A stretch of DNA of 38,016 nucleotides, from assembly GCA_017646685.1 (NCBI GenBank), contig JAGCLZ010000059.1, positions 1 to 38,016 of the forward strand. Direction: 5' to 3'. This DNA comes from Bacteroidales bacterium (GTDB taxonomy: Bacteria > Bacteroidota > Bacteroidia > Bacteroidales > P3). Made by a program: the position numbers and the translations under genes. The notes below the pieces were generated by a model. The model did not search any database, had not been told where the DNA came from, and saw only the letters and a list, made by a program, of their open reading frames with translations. Positions 14,615 through 23,549 of this stretch are shown here, piece after piece (position 1 is the stretch's first letter; every line of letters begins with the position of its first letter).

Positions 14615-15232
14615 ATGAAAAAGTTTACAATAATTATTGCTGCTATAGCCCTATTGGGTGCCTGTTCGAACTACGAACTGCTAAACAGCAGCGTGTATAA
14701 TCCGCAAAAGCTGGCTCAGATAAAAACATATCGCATAGCCAAACCAAAGTCGGACCAATTGCCCCCAAACATGAATATGACCGACTACCAAAATATTGCC
14801 ACTGCCATACGCCAACAGCTAAACTCGAGGGGTCTTAAGGAAGATTCTACTTCCATAAACTTGGTAAACTTTGGTATAACCATAAAAACATCCATCGTCA
14901 CACAGTCCAACTATCCTGCTCCTCCACCCTACTGGTATGGCTTTGGCGGATGGAACTCCTACTGGATGTATCCTCGGTACGACTACTTGCCTATGTACTA
15001 TGGCAATATACAACTGGTATCGGAAGTTCAAAAAAATGGTGTACTCACCATCGACATTGTCGATGTAAAGGATCATACTTATCTATGGTCGGCATCGGTA
15101 GAAAATTTGGTAAATAGCATGGATCAGCAAATACTTCCTTATTCCGAAGTAGCACCTTTGGTAGCCACAGCGTTCAGCGAGTTTCCTATTTTGCCTCCAA
15201 ATACCAACAGCAAATCGCACCACAAACCATAA
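14615..15232 (+). CDS. DUF4136-type lipoprotein
   Basis: The 205-residue protein has a lipoprotein signal with lipobox LLGAC, so Cys17 would be lipidated and the protein anchored in the envelope. The rest matches the DUF4136 pattern: a Pro/Tyr/Trp-rich middle (PPPYWYGFGGWNSYW) and a beta strand GVLTIDIVDVKDHTYLWSA near residue 150. Function of the family is not known. It lies 24 nt after the CDGSH gene and is followed by a terminator, so the two form a small operon. Confidence 0.82.
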   Translation: MKKFTIIIAAIALLGACSNYELLNSSVYNPQKLAQIKTYRIAKPKSDQLPPNMNMTDYQNIATAIRQQLNSRGLKEDSTSINLVNFGITIKTSIVTQSNYPAPPPYWYGFGGWNSYWMYPRYDYLPMYYGNIQLVSEVQKNGVLTIDIVDVKDHTYLWSASVENLVNSMDQQILPYSEVAPLVATAFSEFPILPPNTNSKSHHKP

Positions 15233-15312
15233 CCAAACATAACATATACAACAAACATTTTTGACTTTGATGTGTTATTTATGTATGCTTACTTTTCAAA
15301 AATGTATTTGCA

Positions 15313-15344
15313 AGTCGCTTCTTGATCGAAGCGACTCTTTTTTT
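15313..15344 (+). terminator. Terminator of the CDGSH-DUF4136 operon
   Basis: AGTCGCTTC (15313-15321) and GAAGCGACT (15328-15336) form a 9-bp stem with a 6-nt loop, followed by seven T residues. Confidence 0.88.
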
Positions 15345-15370
15345 ATATTCTCTTTCGTCCGGTGGAATAT

Positions 15371-15645
15371 ATAGGCAACTTCTAAAAATTGCTTTGCAAG
15401 TGATTTGTGGAATTTTGCTAGAAAGATTTCTACTTTCTTTTGATTGAGTATAGCGGGCTATGCGATTGAAAAAAAATAGAAAGATTTCGGCAAAAAAACG
15501 CAACGTTGCGATTAAGCGAGTAAAGAGCAATGCCTCAGCATTAGCTATTTCGAGCGATAGCAACATCGACGAAGTCAACCACGCAAAAGTTTCAAAGAAC
15601 AGTCTTTTGTTTATCCGAAACGTGGAACTTTTAGAAGTCGCCTAT
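15371..15645. mobile_element. MITE-like element with 17-bp terminal inverted repeats
   Basis: ATAGGCAACTTCTAAAA (15371-15387) and TTTTAGAAGTCGCCTAT (15629-15645) are inverted repeats with one mismatch, enclosing about 240 bp. Inside are the perfect palindrome CGCAACGTTGCG (15499-15510) and overlapping open frames on both strands with no recognisable product. No clear target-site duplication is seen. A small non-autonomous transposable element or a genome-dispersed structured repeat would fit. Confidence 0.5.
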
Positions 15646-15857
15646 AATTATTCGTCCCTCAAACCATGTTCCACCACAGCCAAACATCAACATAAAAGCA
15701 TACGCATAGTTTGGATAATCCAAATAAGAAAAACCGGAAAATTTAGGGCTATACAAATATTCTCCCCCACAAAAATACTTACTTCTAAACACAACAAAAC
15801 ATCTATAATCCAACAATATATCAGTAGAATATAATTACAACTATGCTTAACCACAAT
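15646..15857. other. Remainder of the gene-free stretch before tRNA-Glu
   Basis: Nothing recognisable is seen. The open frame that crosses this interval on the plus strand (from 15460) has no family features and begins inside the inverted-repeat element, so it is not called. Confidence 0.4.
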
Positions 15858-15892
15858 ATAAAAAAATAGGCCGCTAAATTAATAGCGACCTA
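15858..15892 (-). terminator. Terminator downstream of tRNA-Glu
   Basis: The plus-strand arms TAGGCCGCTA (15867-15876) and TAGCGACCTA (15883-15892) pair with one mismatch. On the minus strand the hairpin is followed by a run of seven T. Confidence 0.75.
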
Positions 15893-15928
15893 CTCACAAA
15901 TAAACAAATTCATCTATAGAAATGATTG

Positions 15929-16002
15929 TACTGCATGCGGGATTCGAACCCGCGATCCTCAGACTGAGAATCTGATGTCCTGGACCACTAGACGAATGCA
16001 GC
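15929..16002 (-). tRNA. tRNA-Glu, anticodon CTC
   Basis: The minus strand folds as a cloverleaf. The acceptor GCTGCAT pairs with ATGCAGT (one G-U pair), and the D arm GTCTAGTGGTCCAGGAC is nearly that of E. coli tRNA-Glu. The anticodon arm is TCAGA-TTCTCAG-TCTGA, giving anticodon CTC. The T arm is GCGGG-TTCGAAT-CCCGC. CCA is not encoded. It reads GAG codons and lies downstream of the SRPBCC gene on the same strand. Confidence 0.95.
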
Positions 16003-16011
16003 CTAATTCGA

Positions 16012-16422
16012 CTAATTTCTGTTTTCAGCGAAGTATTTCAGTTGCTCTACCAGCGAATCCAACGTCGGTTTTATCTTTCCTTTTACCATCATAAGCATCA
16101 TTGGGTTTCCTTCTATCTTTATCGAAACAACAACATCTGTGCAACCATTCTTTTCATCCATCGATACAACAAGTTGAAAAGGAAAGGAGCTTGCTGTTTG
16201 CATATCAGGAGCCACTACTACTTTTGAATAAGGAGTCTTCTCGGCCATACGCAACTGTATCTGCATAAACCCTCCTACTTTGAACGAACATGTATCGTCA
16301 GTTGACTGCCAACCTTCAATCTGCGAAGGCACCAATCGGCTGAAATTGTTGAAACTACTAACAAAATCATATACAGACTTGGCAGGAGCATTTATCGATA
16401 TCTTCTTACTTTCAATATTCAT
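16012..16422 (-). CDS. SRPBCC-fold (START-like) protein
   Basis: The 136-residue protein fits the polyketide cyclase/START-like SRPBCC family: an N-terminal strand ESKKISINAPAKSVYDFVS, a helix with the conserved VYDFV segment, and a long C-terminal helix (KPTLDSLVEQLKYFAE). Such folds bind hydrophobic ligands, and the ligand here is unknown. The ATG at 16422 is chosen over a TTG at 16440. It follows pyrE by about 70 nt on the same strand and is probably cotranscribed with it. Confidence 0.75.
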   Translation of the reverse strand: MNIESKKISINAPAKSVYDFVSSFNNFSRLVPSQIEGWQSTDDTCSFKVGGFMQIQLRMAEKTPYSKVVVAPDMQTASSFPFQLVVSMDEKNGCTDVVVSIKIEGNPMMLMMVKGKIKPTLDSLVEQLKYFAENRN

Positions 16423-16493
16423 AGAACTCTCTTCTCTCAAGTTATAACCGATCGTTTATAACACACCGACCAATTACAACCTTTGATATGTAT

Positions 16494-17150
16494 TTATTGA
16501 TTCATTCTTTCTTCAGACCACTTTTCAGGGTTTTCTCTCCATTTTGCCAACGAATCCATTGCCGAATCTTTTATGTATTCTTCTTCTTTGGCTACTTCGA
16601 TAAGTCTGTCGTAATTTGTCAAAGTTCTTAATACCACATCGGCATCTTCGAAATTCTTCTTGGCAACAGCTAAGTTGTAAGTAAAAATAGCAACCATACC
16701 TTTTACATTACATCCCTTCTCACGAAGAGCATTCACAGCTATAAGGCTACTCTTGCCTGTACTTACAAGATCTTCTATCACTACAACCGACTGTCCGGAT
16801 TTTATCTCACCTTCTATCTGATTGGTTAAGCCATGTTTCTTTTCTTCTGAACGAACATACACAAAAGGCTTACCCAACTCTTGTGCAACCAACGCACCCT
16901 GAGCGATACCTCCGGTAGCTACTCCAGCAATAACGTCTACATCACCAAATTGTTCAACTATAATATCAACGAAACGTTGACGTATAAATGTTCTTATCTC
17001 AGGATGAGAAAGAGTGATACGGTTATCACAATAGATAGGCGATTTTCTACCAGACGCCCATGTAAACGGACTCTCGTCATTCAGTTTTACTGCTTTAATT
17101 TGCAGCAAAAACTTCGCTGTCATATTTGCTGTTTCATCTATCGTTTTCAT
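16494..17150 (-). CDS. pyrE: Orotate phosphoribosyltransferase
   Basis: PyrE makes orotidine 5'-phosphate from orotate and PRPP in pyrimidine synthesis. The 218 residues contain the PRPP-binding motif VVVIEDLVSTGKS, the family block GVATGGIAQGALVA, and the orotate-side segment TWASGRKSPIYCDNR. Length is normal. The promoter ends only about 5 bp before the ATG, so the mRNA may be leaderless, or translation may start at the in-frame Met10 (17123). The N-terminal length of other Bacteroidetes PyrE proteins favours the ATG at 17150. Confidence 0.93.
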   Translation of the reverse strand: MKTIDETANMTAKFLLQIKAVKLNDESPFTWASGRKSPIYCDNRITLSHPEIRTFIRQRFVDIIVEQFGDVDVIAGVATGGIAQGALVAQELGKPFVYVRSEEKKHGLTNQIEGEIKSGQSVVVIEDLVSTGKSSLIAVNALREKGCNVKGMVAIFTYNLAVAKKNFEDADVVLRTLTNYDRLIEVAKEEEYIKDSAMDSLAKWRENPEKWSEERMNQ

Positions 17151-17154
17151 ACTG

Positions 17155-17185
17155 CAAAATTACACATTTTTTTTCACATGCCAAA
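17155..17185 (-). promoter_or_regulatory. Consensus promoter of pyrE
   Basis: On the minus strand TTTG (17185-17182), a 19-bp spacer and TAATTTTG (17162-17155) fit the Bacteroidetes consensus exactly. The expected transcription start coincides with the pyrE ATG (17150). Confidence 0.7.
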
Positions 17186-17264
17186 TAAAAAAAACATTTT
17201 TTTTGCCTACAATAATTATCTACTTCATACGTTTATTTTCCTAATTATCTACAAATAGTTTATT

Positions 17265-17900
17265 ATGAATAGTTTTATTATATTTTTTAGATTCAATTTT
17301 ATTGTTTTCACTACCGAAAAAAATAATATTCCATCATTTGCTGATGGAAAAAAATATCGTTTTTTTGAAGAAAAAACCGATATTAGTCACATTTTTGAAT
17401 GGTTTTTAAATGATAAAAATACCGAAAATGCAGTGGTAATATGCAGCAATTTACATAATATAATAAAGGAATGTCTATCGAAATTCAAACTGATAAAAGC
17501 AGCAGGTGGAATAGTACAAAACACTGAAAATAAATATCTACTTATATTACGCAACGAGCGTTGGGATCTTCCCAAAGGCAAGGCCGAACAAGGTGAAACC
17601 CTAAGCCAAACAGCTTTGAGAGAAGTGGAAGAAGAAACAGGGGTAGGAAACCTAACTGATGATGGCCTTATATGCAAAACATACCATATATATTATATGT
17701 TTGAAGAATGGATTTTGAAACAAACTTCTTGGTATAACATGCATACGATAGGTAATACAACAACCAAAACTACACCTCAAACCGAAGAAGGAATAGAGCT
17801 TGCCGAATGGGTTGAAAAAGATGAAGTAATGAGTAGATTAGACAACTCCTATGCCATGCTTTCTTACTTATCAAAAGTGTGGAATAATCAAAATAAATAA
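17265..17900 (+). CDS. NUDIX hydrolase
   Basis: The 211-residue protein holds the NUDIX box GKAEQGETLSQTALREVEEETG (residue about 104 on), with the pattern Gx5Ex7REUxEExGU, which binds Mg and cleaves a nucleoside diphosphate linked to another moiety. Before it is the segment AAGGIVQNTENKYLLI that starts the fold. An unusual N-terminal 80 residues precede it, as in many Bacteroidetes NUDIX proteins. The substrate cannot be read. The glycosyltransferase gene follows 31 nt later in the same direction, so an operon is likely. Confidence 0.87.
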   Translation: MNSFIIFFRFNFIVFTTEKNNIPSFADGKKYRFFEEKTDISHIFEWFLNDKNTENAVVICSNLHNIIKECLSKFKLIKAAGGIVQNTENKYLLILRNERWDLPKGKAEQGETLSQTALREVEEETGVGNLTDDGLICKTYHIYYMFEEWILKQTSWYNMHTIGNTTTKTTPQTEEGIELAEWVEKDEVMSRLDNSYAMLSYLSKVWNNQNK

Positions 17901-17930
17901 TTTTAGAATTGATTTTCAAACAGTATTAAT

Positions 17931-18938
17931 ATGATTAGGCAAATATTGATTATACAAACAGCATCCATTGGTGATGTTATTTTGGGTACTGCTATAATAG
18001 AAAAACTACACTCATACTATCCTGAAGCCAAAATCGATTACCTTATAAAAAAAGGTATAGAACCACTATTCTCAAATCATCCTTTTATAAATAATATTCT
18101 GATTTGGAATAAAAAAGAAAATAAAAATCGTAATCTTATAAAACTAGCTTGTAAGATACGCAAAACAAAATATGATTTGGTAATAACTCTTCAACGATTC
18201 CTGTCATCCGGAATGCTAACCGTTCTATCCGGTGCTAAAACCACTGCCGGATTTGACAAAAATCCTCTATCATTCTTTTTCACTATCAAAAGCAAACATT
18301 ATATAGGCAGAAAAGGTGAAAAATATCTTCATGAAGTAGAACGCAATCAAACTCTTATATCATCAATCACGGATAGCAATGCTTACAAACCTCGACTATA
18401 TCCTTCAGAAAGTGACTACAACAAAACAAAAATATACACCTCTGACACCTATATATGTGTAGCACCGGCATCACTTTGGTATACCAAACAATATCCAAAA
18501 GAAAAATGGTGTATTTTTTTAAGCAAAATACCTACCAATATAAGTATCTACCTATTAGGTGGGCCATCAGATAAAGACCTTTGCAACGAAATTGCAAATT
18601 CCCTTCCAAACTACAAAACTATAAATTTTGCAGGTCAACTATCGTTATTAGAAAGTGCCGCATTAATGAAATATGCCACAATGAACTATGTGTGTGATTC
18701 GTCGCCGATGCACTTATGTTCAAGCGTTGATGCCCCGGTTACAGCCATATTCTGCTCCACAATACCTGAATTCGGATTTGGTCCACTATCAAGCAACTGT
18801 GCTATAATTCAAACAAACAAAGATTTAGACTGTCGCCCTTGTGGTATACACGGACACAAAGAATGCCCAAACAAGTCATTTGAATGTGCCAATTCGATAG
18901 ACATAAAAGAATTGGTTGAAAGATGCAAATCTATATAA
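17931..18938 (+). CDS. Family 9 glycosyltransferase (heptosyltransferase-like)
   Basis: This 335-residue GT-B enzyme resembles the ADP-heptose:LPS heptosyltransferases (WaaF/WaaC group). It has the N-terminal GDVILGTAII nucleotide/sugar motif, the middle APASLWYTKQYPKEKW segment, and the C-terminal NYVCDSSPMHLCSSVDAPVTAIF block. It probably acts on the inner face of the cytoplasmic membrane in lipopolysaccharide core assembly. The C-terminal Cys-rich tail (CRPCGIHGHKECP) is common in this family. A strong terminator follows. Confidence 0.85.
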   Translation: MIRQILIIQTASIGDVILGTAIIEKLHSYYPEAKIDYLIKKGIEPLFSNHPFINNILIWNKKENKNRNLIKLACKIRKTKYDLVITLQRFLSSGMLTVLSGAKTTAGFDKNPLSFFFTIKSKHYIGRKGEKYLHEVERNQTLISSITDSNAYKPRLYPSESDYNKTKIYTSDTYICVAPASLWYTKQYPKEKWCIFLSKIPTNISIYLLGGPSDKDLCNEIANSLPNYKTINFAGQLSLLESAALMKYATMNYVCDSSPMHLCSSVDAPVTAIFCSTIPEFGFGPLSSNCAIIQTNKDLDCRPCGIHGHKECPNKSFECANSIDIKELVERCKSI

Positions 18939-18954
18939 GATAGACCCTATTAAT

Positions 18955-19003
18955 ATAAAAAATCCTCGTGATGTAAACGATTTACATCACGAGGATTTTT
19001 TGT
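18955..19003. terminator. Terminator of the NUDIX-glycosyltransferase operon
   Basis: AATCCTCGTGATGTAAA (18961-18977) and its reverse complement (18981-18997) form a 17-bp stem with a 3-nt loop. It is flanked by A and T runs, so it could work in both directions towards maf. The arm shares CCTCGTGATGTA with the hairpin at 23550. Confidence 0.92.
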
Positions 19004-19102
19004 TCCAATCTCAAATAAATGGACTATTACATTGCTAGGAAAATACATCTGAACGTAACCTTATAATGAAATCTCCCCTACAACTAAAATAATCTACGTG
19101 AT

Positions 19103-19678
19103 TTACAAAGCCATTATTTCCTTATAAAGCCGTGCTATAGGCAACCCCATTACATTATAAAAATCGCCCTCTATTCGTTCTACTCCTATCATACCTACCC
19201 ATTCCTGAATACCATAGGAACCTGCCTTGTCCGAATAGTTATAATTATCAAGATAATAATTTATTTCACTAGTAGAAAGTGTTTTGAAATAAACATCCGT
19301 TGCTTCGGTAAATAGCTTTACATTTTTTGATGTTCGCAAACATACACCTGTATATACCTGATGTTTTTTACCGGAAAGTAACGATAGTATATCAAAAGCT
19401 TCTTGCCTTGAATGAGGTTTTCCCAAAACAACATCATTCAATACCACCAAGGTATCGGCAGTTAGCAATATTTCATTCGAAGCTATTTCTTCAGTATATG
19501 ATAGTGACTTACGTTCTGCCAACAATCCGGGTATTTCCGAAGGAGAAACACCATCATTGATATTCTCATCTGCATCAACTTCCACAACCTCAACTCCAAA
19601 TCCCAACATAGATACCAACTGTTTTCTACGTGGAGACTTTGATGCCAACAGCAGTTTATAATCAACCAATTTATTCAT
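19103..19678 (-). CDS. maf: Maf-family nucleotide pyrophosphatase (YhdE type)
   Basis: Maf proteins hydrolyse non-canonical and excess nucleotides, and YhdE-type members act on dTTP and UTP. The 191-residue protein has the N-terminal signature ASKSPRRKQLVSMLGF, the catalytic stretch LTADTLVVLNDVVLGKP, and KAGSYGIQEW, which in YhdE reads KAGAYGIQ. Length is normal. The start is the ATG at 19678, one codon after a TTG. It lies 22 nt after the MORN-repeat gene and ends the minus-strand cluster. Confidence 0.9.
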   Translation of the reverse strand: MNKLVDYKLLLASKSPRRKQLVSMLGFGVEVVEVDADENINDGVSPSEIPGLLAERKSLSYTEEIASNEILLTADTLVVLNDVVLGKPHSRQEAFDILSLLSGKKHQVYTGVCLRTSKNVKLFTEATDVYFKTLSTSEINYYLDNYNYSDKAGSYGIQEWVGMIGVERIEGDFYNVMGLPIARLYKEIMAL

Positions 19679-19699
19679 CAACCCGTATTTTCCTGATTA

Positions 19700-21103
19700 T
19701 TATCTAAATCTTTTCGAGTTGTTTACTTTTGGCTTATTATTCTTTTTCTGATTTCTATTTTGATTTGGTGTTCCGGGTCTTTGATCAGGTCTATTCGATT
19801 CATAAGCTTGCTTCGACACCATTTTACCATCTTTGAAAGTCATAGTCAAAGTACGATTTCCATACTTATCCCAATAAGTCCAAGTACCTGCACGTTCACC
19901 ATTTTTGAAAGTCCCCTCTGTTACTTTTCTTTCATTACCCATGTATTCTACAAATTTACCATGGGGAACATCATCAGAAAATTCTTGTTCATACGAAAGT
20001 ACACCCATCTGATTGTAGTATTTCCATAAACCATCCTTCTTGCCATTGGCAAAGAATCCTGATTCTGTTACTTTTCCATTTTGGTTATAACGCTTCCACG
20101 CTCCATCATATATACCATCTATATAAAAACTCTCAGACTCTAAGTTTCCATTTTCATGATAATGAACTTCCTTACCATGACGTACATCTTTTTTGTAATT
20201 GATTATATATTTTGGAGTTCCATTTATGTAAAATCCTTTCCATTCTCCATTCTTCAATCCTTCGTTGAACGAACCGGCATAATTTAGATTTCCATTTTCA
20301 TACCATGATTTCCACGCACCAAATTCTTTTCCTGACACATATTCCCCTTCATGCAATTTCTTTCCACTTTCGTACCAAGTAGTCCAAAGTCCTTCTCTCA
20401 TTCCACTACTATAAACTCCCGAACGCCATTTTTCGCCGGTTTCGTAAAAATATGTCCAAGTACCTTCCTCAACACCTTTTGAAAATGTTCCCTCTATACC
20501 TATTTTTCCATTTGTACGCCAATAGAATATCCATTTACCTTCTTGCAAATCATTAACCAATTTACCTTCCATGTCTTTGCTGCCATCTTCGGTCCACCAT
20601 TTACCATAGCAGTTCAGCAAATTGTTTACATATTCGCCTTCAAACTTCATCTGTCCATTTTCATACCACTCACGTGTAACTCCCTCTTTGCTTCCTTTTA
20701 CAAAATTTATTTCATCTTTTTGTTGACCATTTTCATACCACGATTTATAAACGCCATTCTTCTTGCCGTTTTCTATAGCTATCTCACTCTTCAATTCTCC
20801 AGTCTTGTACCAACTACGATGGTAACCATTTTCATAATCTTCTTTGGCACAAAGGGTCTCATCTTCATAATAAACAACCCATTGACCTACCTTCTCACCT
20901 TTGGAATATTCACCTTTTTGAAATACTTTTCCATTTGGATGCCACCATGTCCATTTACCTACACGGACACTATCACGAGTCATCTCTCCTTCGATGGATT
21001 TATACATCTTTCCTTGATCGTAGTAGCTTTCAAACTTTATTTGTGCATATGTTTGCGATGCCATCAAACAAATCACAACCAACAATAAAATGCTTTTTCT
21101 CAT
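19700..21103 (-). CDS. Secreted MORN-repeat protein
   Basis: The 467-residue protein has a signal peptide ending around residue 20 (SQTYA). More than a dozen MORN_2-type repeats of about 23 residues follow, each of the form WYENGKxxxEGxYxxGxxxGxW. The C-terminal tail is rich in Asn, Lys and Arg (residues 440-467). It would be a beta-solenoid in the periplasm or on the cell surface. The family is common in Bacteroidetes and its partners are unknown. It lies between the DUF4270 and maf genes on the same strand, only 25 nt after DUF4270. Confidence 0.85.
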   Translation of the reverse strand: MRKSILLLVVICLMASQTYAQIKFESYYDQGKMYKSIEGEMTRDSVRVGKWTWWHPNGKVFQKGEYSKGEKVGQWVVYYEDETLCAKEDYENGYHRSWYKTGELKSEIAIENGKKNGVYKSWYENGQQKDEINFVKGSKEGVTREWYENGQMKFEGEYVNNLLNCYGKWWTEDGSKDMEGKLVNDLQEGKWIFYWRTNGKIGIEGTFSKGVEEGTWTYFYETGEKWRSGVYSSGMREGLWTTWYESGKKLHEGEYVSGKEFGAWKSWYENGNLNYAGSFNEGLKNGEWKGFYINGTPKYIINYKKDVRHGKEVHYHENGNLESESFYIDGIYDGAWKRYNQNGKVTESGFFANGKKDGLWKYYNQMGVLSYEQEFSDDVPHGKFVEYMGNERKVTEGTFKNGERAGTWTYWDKYGNRTLTMTFKDGKMVSKQAYESNRPDQRPGTPNQNRNQKKNNKPKVNNSKRFR

Positions 21104-21128
21104 GGTGTTTAATTATTAAGGATAATTT

Positions 21129-22403
21129 TTATTCTGTATAAATAATTTTCAATTTCATTGGTTTATCTGTAGCAGTACCGCTTATGATACATCTATTTGC
21201 CGATGAACGTCGAGAGTTTACATACAATACCAAAGGCAAATCGGGCACTTTTCCTGTCAGCATTTGTTGTATCTGACGGGTTATTCTCATTTTATAACAA
21301 CGATTTGTAGAATTGAATTTACCGTCAAAACCTTCAGAAAGAACTCCATCAACCATATCTGGCACTGTAACTAAGCCTCCGGATTCTGTATATCTATAAC
21401 ATATAATTGATGATGGACATTTGTCGTTGATTGGCTCATCTGGAACCGACACAAACAATTCGGCTTGATGTATAGTGGCATGAGGATGTTTCTTTCCCCA
21501 CTCTATCAAATATGGAAAACGAAATTTGATTGCTGTACCTCCCAAAGCTTCTAAATATAAGGATTCGTTACCTCGTATTGAATCGGTTCTGTTTGTTTGA
21601 AATATTGATAGCGGTGTTCCACTGTAATCATGTTCATAACGATTGAAATGTGCTGCCGTTTTATCAAATAAGAATACGTATTGCGACGTATCGTAAGTTT
21701 CGTTATCGGTGTAATATACTGTCATAGCAGTAGCTGTAGCCCAATAATTTACATACAACATATAGTCGTTCAGCCCTTCGTAATTCATTTTTATACACAA
21801 TCCCTTCAATGTCTCAAAAAAGTTTGCATTATCAGTAAATTCTTTATTGGCAAACTTGCTATGAATTGTTGCATCAAGTTTTAGAGTTACTACAGAGTCT
21901 ATGTTTCTAAACTCTATATAGTCATCAAAATATTTATCTCCCAAATTCATGCAATCAGTAGCATAATAACTAGTATCCAAATACATATCATCCAATATTT
22001 CATTTACCTCAAAATGAAGATTGTGCATAGCATTGGAATCTGAAGAGTTTGGAAAATTACCTATCGACATTAAAGTAACTACTACAGAATCTATTGTTGT
22101 ATTAAGAAATGAGACACCTGTTGATGGGGTAGAAAGAGCAGCTTGTGTATACATAGATGCTTTAACTTTTCCAAAAACATCATCATGATAATAACCTATA
22201 ACTCCTACAGAATAATTAGATGTGAGCAAAGAATCATCTAAGATGGTTACAGCAGTTGCTGTTATTGTATCACATACCTTTCCGTCAAATATTGATCCCG
22301 GATCTTGTAAACCCATACCCAATTCGGACTCTTCTTCAGTACAAGCTATAAAACATATACTAAATGTACAAACTAACAAACTCAATATTCCAAAACGTCT
22401 CAT
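21129..22403 (-). CDS. DUF4270 lipoprotein
   Basis: The 424-residue protein has a lipoprotein signal with lipobox FIAC (Cys21). The mature start EEESELGMGLQDP and the regular strand pattern match DUF4270, a Bacteroidetes-specific envelope family of unknown function. Near the C-terminus is LVLYVNSRRSSANRCIISG, typical of the family. It is the second gene of a minus-strand run after the starch-synthase-like gene, with 130 nt between. Confidence 0.83.
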   Translation of the reverse strand: MRRFGILSLLVCTFSICFIACTEEESELGMGLQDPGSIFDGKVCDTITATAVTILDDSLLTSNYSVGVIGYYHDDVFGKVKASMYTQAALSTPSTGVSFLNTTIDSVVVTLMSIGNFPNSSDSNAMHNLHFEVNEILDDMYLDTSYYATDCMNLGDKYFDDYIEFRNIDSVVTLKLDATIHSKFANKEFTDNANFFETLKGLCIKMNYEGLNDYMLYVNYWATATAMTVYYTDNETYDTSQYVFLFDKTAAHFNRYEHDYSGTPLSIFQTNRTDSIRGNESLYLEALGGTAIKFRFPYLIEWGKKHPHATIHQAELFVSVPDEPINDKCPSSIICYRYTESGGLVTVPDMVDGVLSEGFDGKFNSTNRCYKMRITRQIQQMLTGKVPDLPLVLYVNSRRSSANRCIISGTATDKPMKLKIIYTE

Positions 22404-22533
22404 ATATATTATCTTGTTTTATTAAATACTTACGTTATCCTTCTTTGAGATAAACGCATCTAACAATCATTCCTACAACTGTATCTTAATTCTACACAGC
22501 AAAGGGATAACGCATAGTGTAATAAAAAAGTAT

Positions 22534-23355
22534 TTAGTTATTTATATTATTTCCAATCAGTGTGTCGTAAAGTTTGTTAATAGCAGGATATTGTTCTTCC
22601 TTGGGTGCATAATCCAACACATGCTTCTTATTTTCTTTTGCAAAAGCTACCAACTCCGGATTTACATTTGGCGAGGCTATAACTATACCATGTGCATAGG
22701 TTATTGCTGTTTTCATCAAGGACATATAATTATATCCATCATACATTCTAAGGTCTTTTGCAGTAGCGCCATCTGCTTTCAACTTCTTTTCCATAAGTGG
22801 ATTTAATGGCTCTGCAAAGTCATCACCGAAGAGTGAAAGTACTGTTTTGGTATTTGAATAGAAATTATTTTCTTTATTCATTCTTCTCAAATAAAATGGC
22901 ACCATTGCCGAAAACCAACCATTGAAATGTATAAGATGAGGTTGCCACGACAATTTACGCACTGCTTCCAGTGTTCCCCTACCATAAAACAATATTCTTT
23001 CATCGTTATCAGGATAGAAATTTCCGTCTAAGTCTCGTATATCTTCTTTTTTTGTAAAATACTCTTCGTTATCTATAAAATAAACTTGCATTCGTGCCGA
23101 AGAAATAGAACCAACCTTTATAATCAACTGATGGTCACAGTTGCTTATTATAAGATTCATACCTGAAAGACGAATTACTTCATGTAGTTGATTTTTTCTT
23201 TCATTTACATAGCTGAAGCGAGGCATAAATGTTCGTATTTCACGACCATGATCTTGTATGTAAGCGGGTAAATAACGTCCAAAATAGGATACTTCTGTTT
23301 CTGGAGAATAGGGTATAATCTCTTGATTTATATATAAAATCCGTCCTTTTGCCAT
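22534..23355 (-). CDS. Starch/glycogen-synthase-like protein, N-terminal half only
   Basis: The 273 residues match the Glyco_transf_5 (GT5) catalytic domain of starch synthases: the opening ILYINQEIIPYSPETEVS, the segment PHLIHFNGWFSAMVPFYLRR, and KTAITYAHGIVIASP. True glycogen synthases have about 480 residues with a second GT-B domain, and a KxGGL motif near the N-terminus that is replaced here by SPETEVSYFGRY. It therefore looks like a one-domain paralogue. It may bind a sugar nucleotide without being a glycogen synthase. It leads the DUF4270-MORN-maf cluster and has a perfect promoter. Confidence 0.8.
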   Translation of the reverse strand: MAKGRILYINQEIIPYSPETEVSYFGRYLPAYIQDHGREIRTFMPRFSYVNERKNQLHEVIRLSGMNLIISNCDHQLIIKVGSISSARMQVYFIDNEEYFTKKEDIRDLDGNFYPDNDERILFYGRGTLEAVRKLSWQPHLIHFNGWFSAMVPFYLRRMNKENNFYSNTKTVLSLFGDDFAEPLNPLMEKKLKADGATAKDLRMYDGYNYMSLMKTAITYAHGIVIASPNVNPELVAFAKENKKHVLDYAPKEEQYPAINKLYDTLIGNNINN

Positions 23356-23383
23356 TATATTATTATTTGTTTTTTTGAAAGTG

Positions 23384-23414
23384 CAAAGTTACAAAAAAAA
23401 ATAGAATTATCAAA
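23384..23414 (-). promoter_or_regulatory. Consensus promoter of the starch-synthase-like/DUF4270/MORN/maf cluster
   Basis: On the minus strand TTTG (23414-23411), a 19-bp spacer and TAACTTTG (23391-23384) fit the consensus exactly. The leader before the ATG at 23355 would be about 23 nt. Confidence 0.75.
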
Positions 23415-23549
23415 ATTCTTTTATCCACCCATAGGATGAATTAAATCAGATTCTCTTACAATTTACACCCTACTGTCAACCGTTTGATGATAGGGTTATA
23501 TGAAAGTAACGATATGGCGTCAATCGTTTGAGAAAATATAAGTTCAAAA

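Noticed and set aside
15279..15578. 99-residue open frame on the minus strand
   Set aside because: It overlaps a terminator and the inverted-repeat element and has no recognisable domain.
15460..15834. 124-residue basic open frame on the plus strand
   Set aside because: It begins inside the MITE-like element, runs into plain intergenic DNA and matches no family I know. It could be an element-encoded peptide, but the support is weak.
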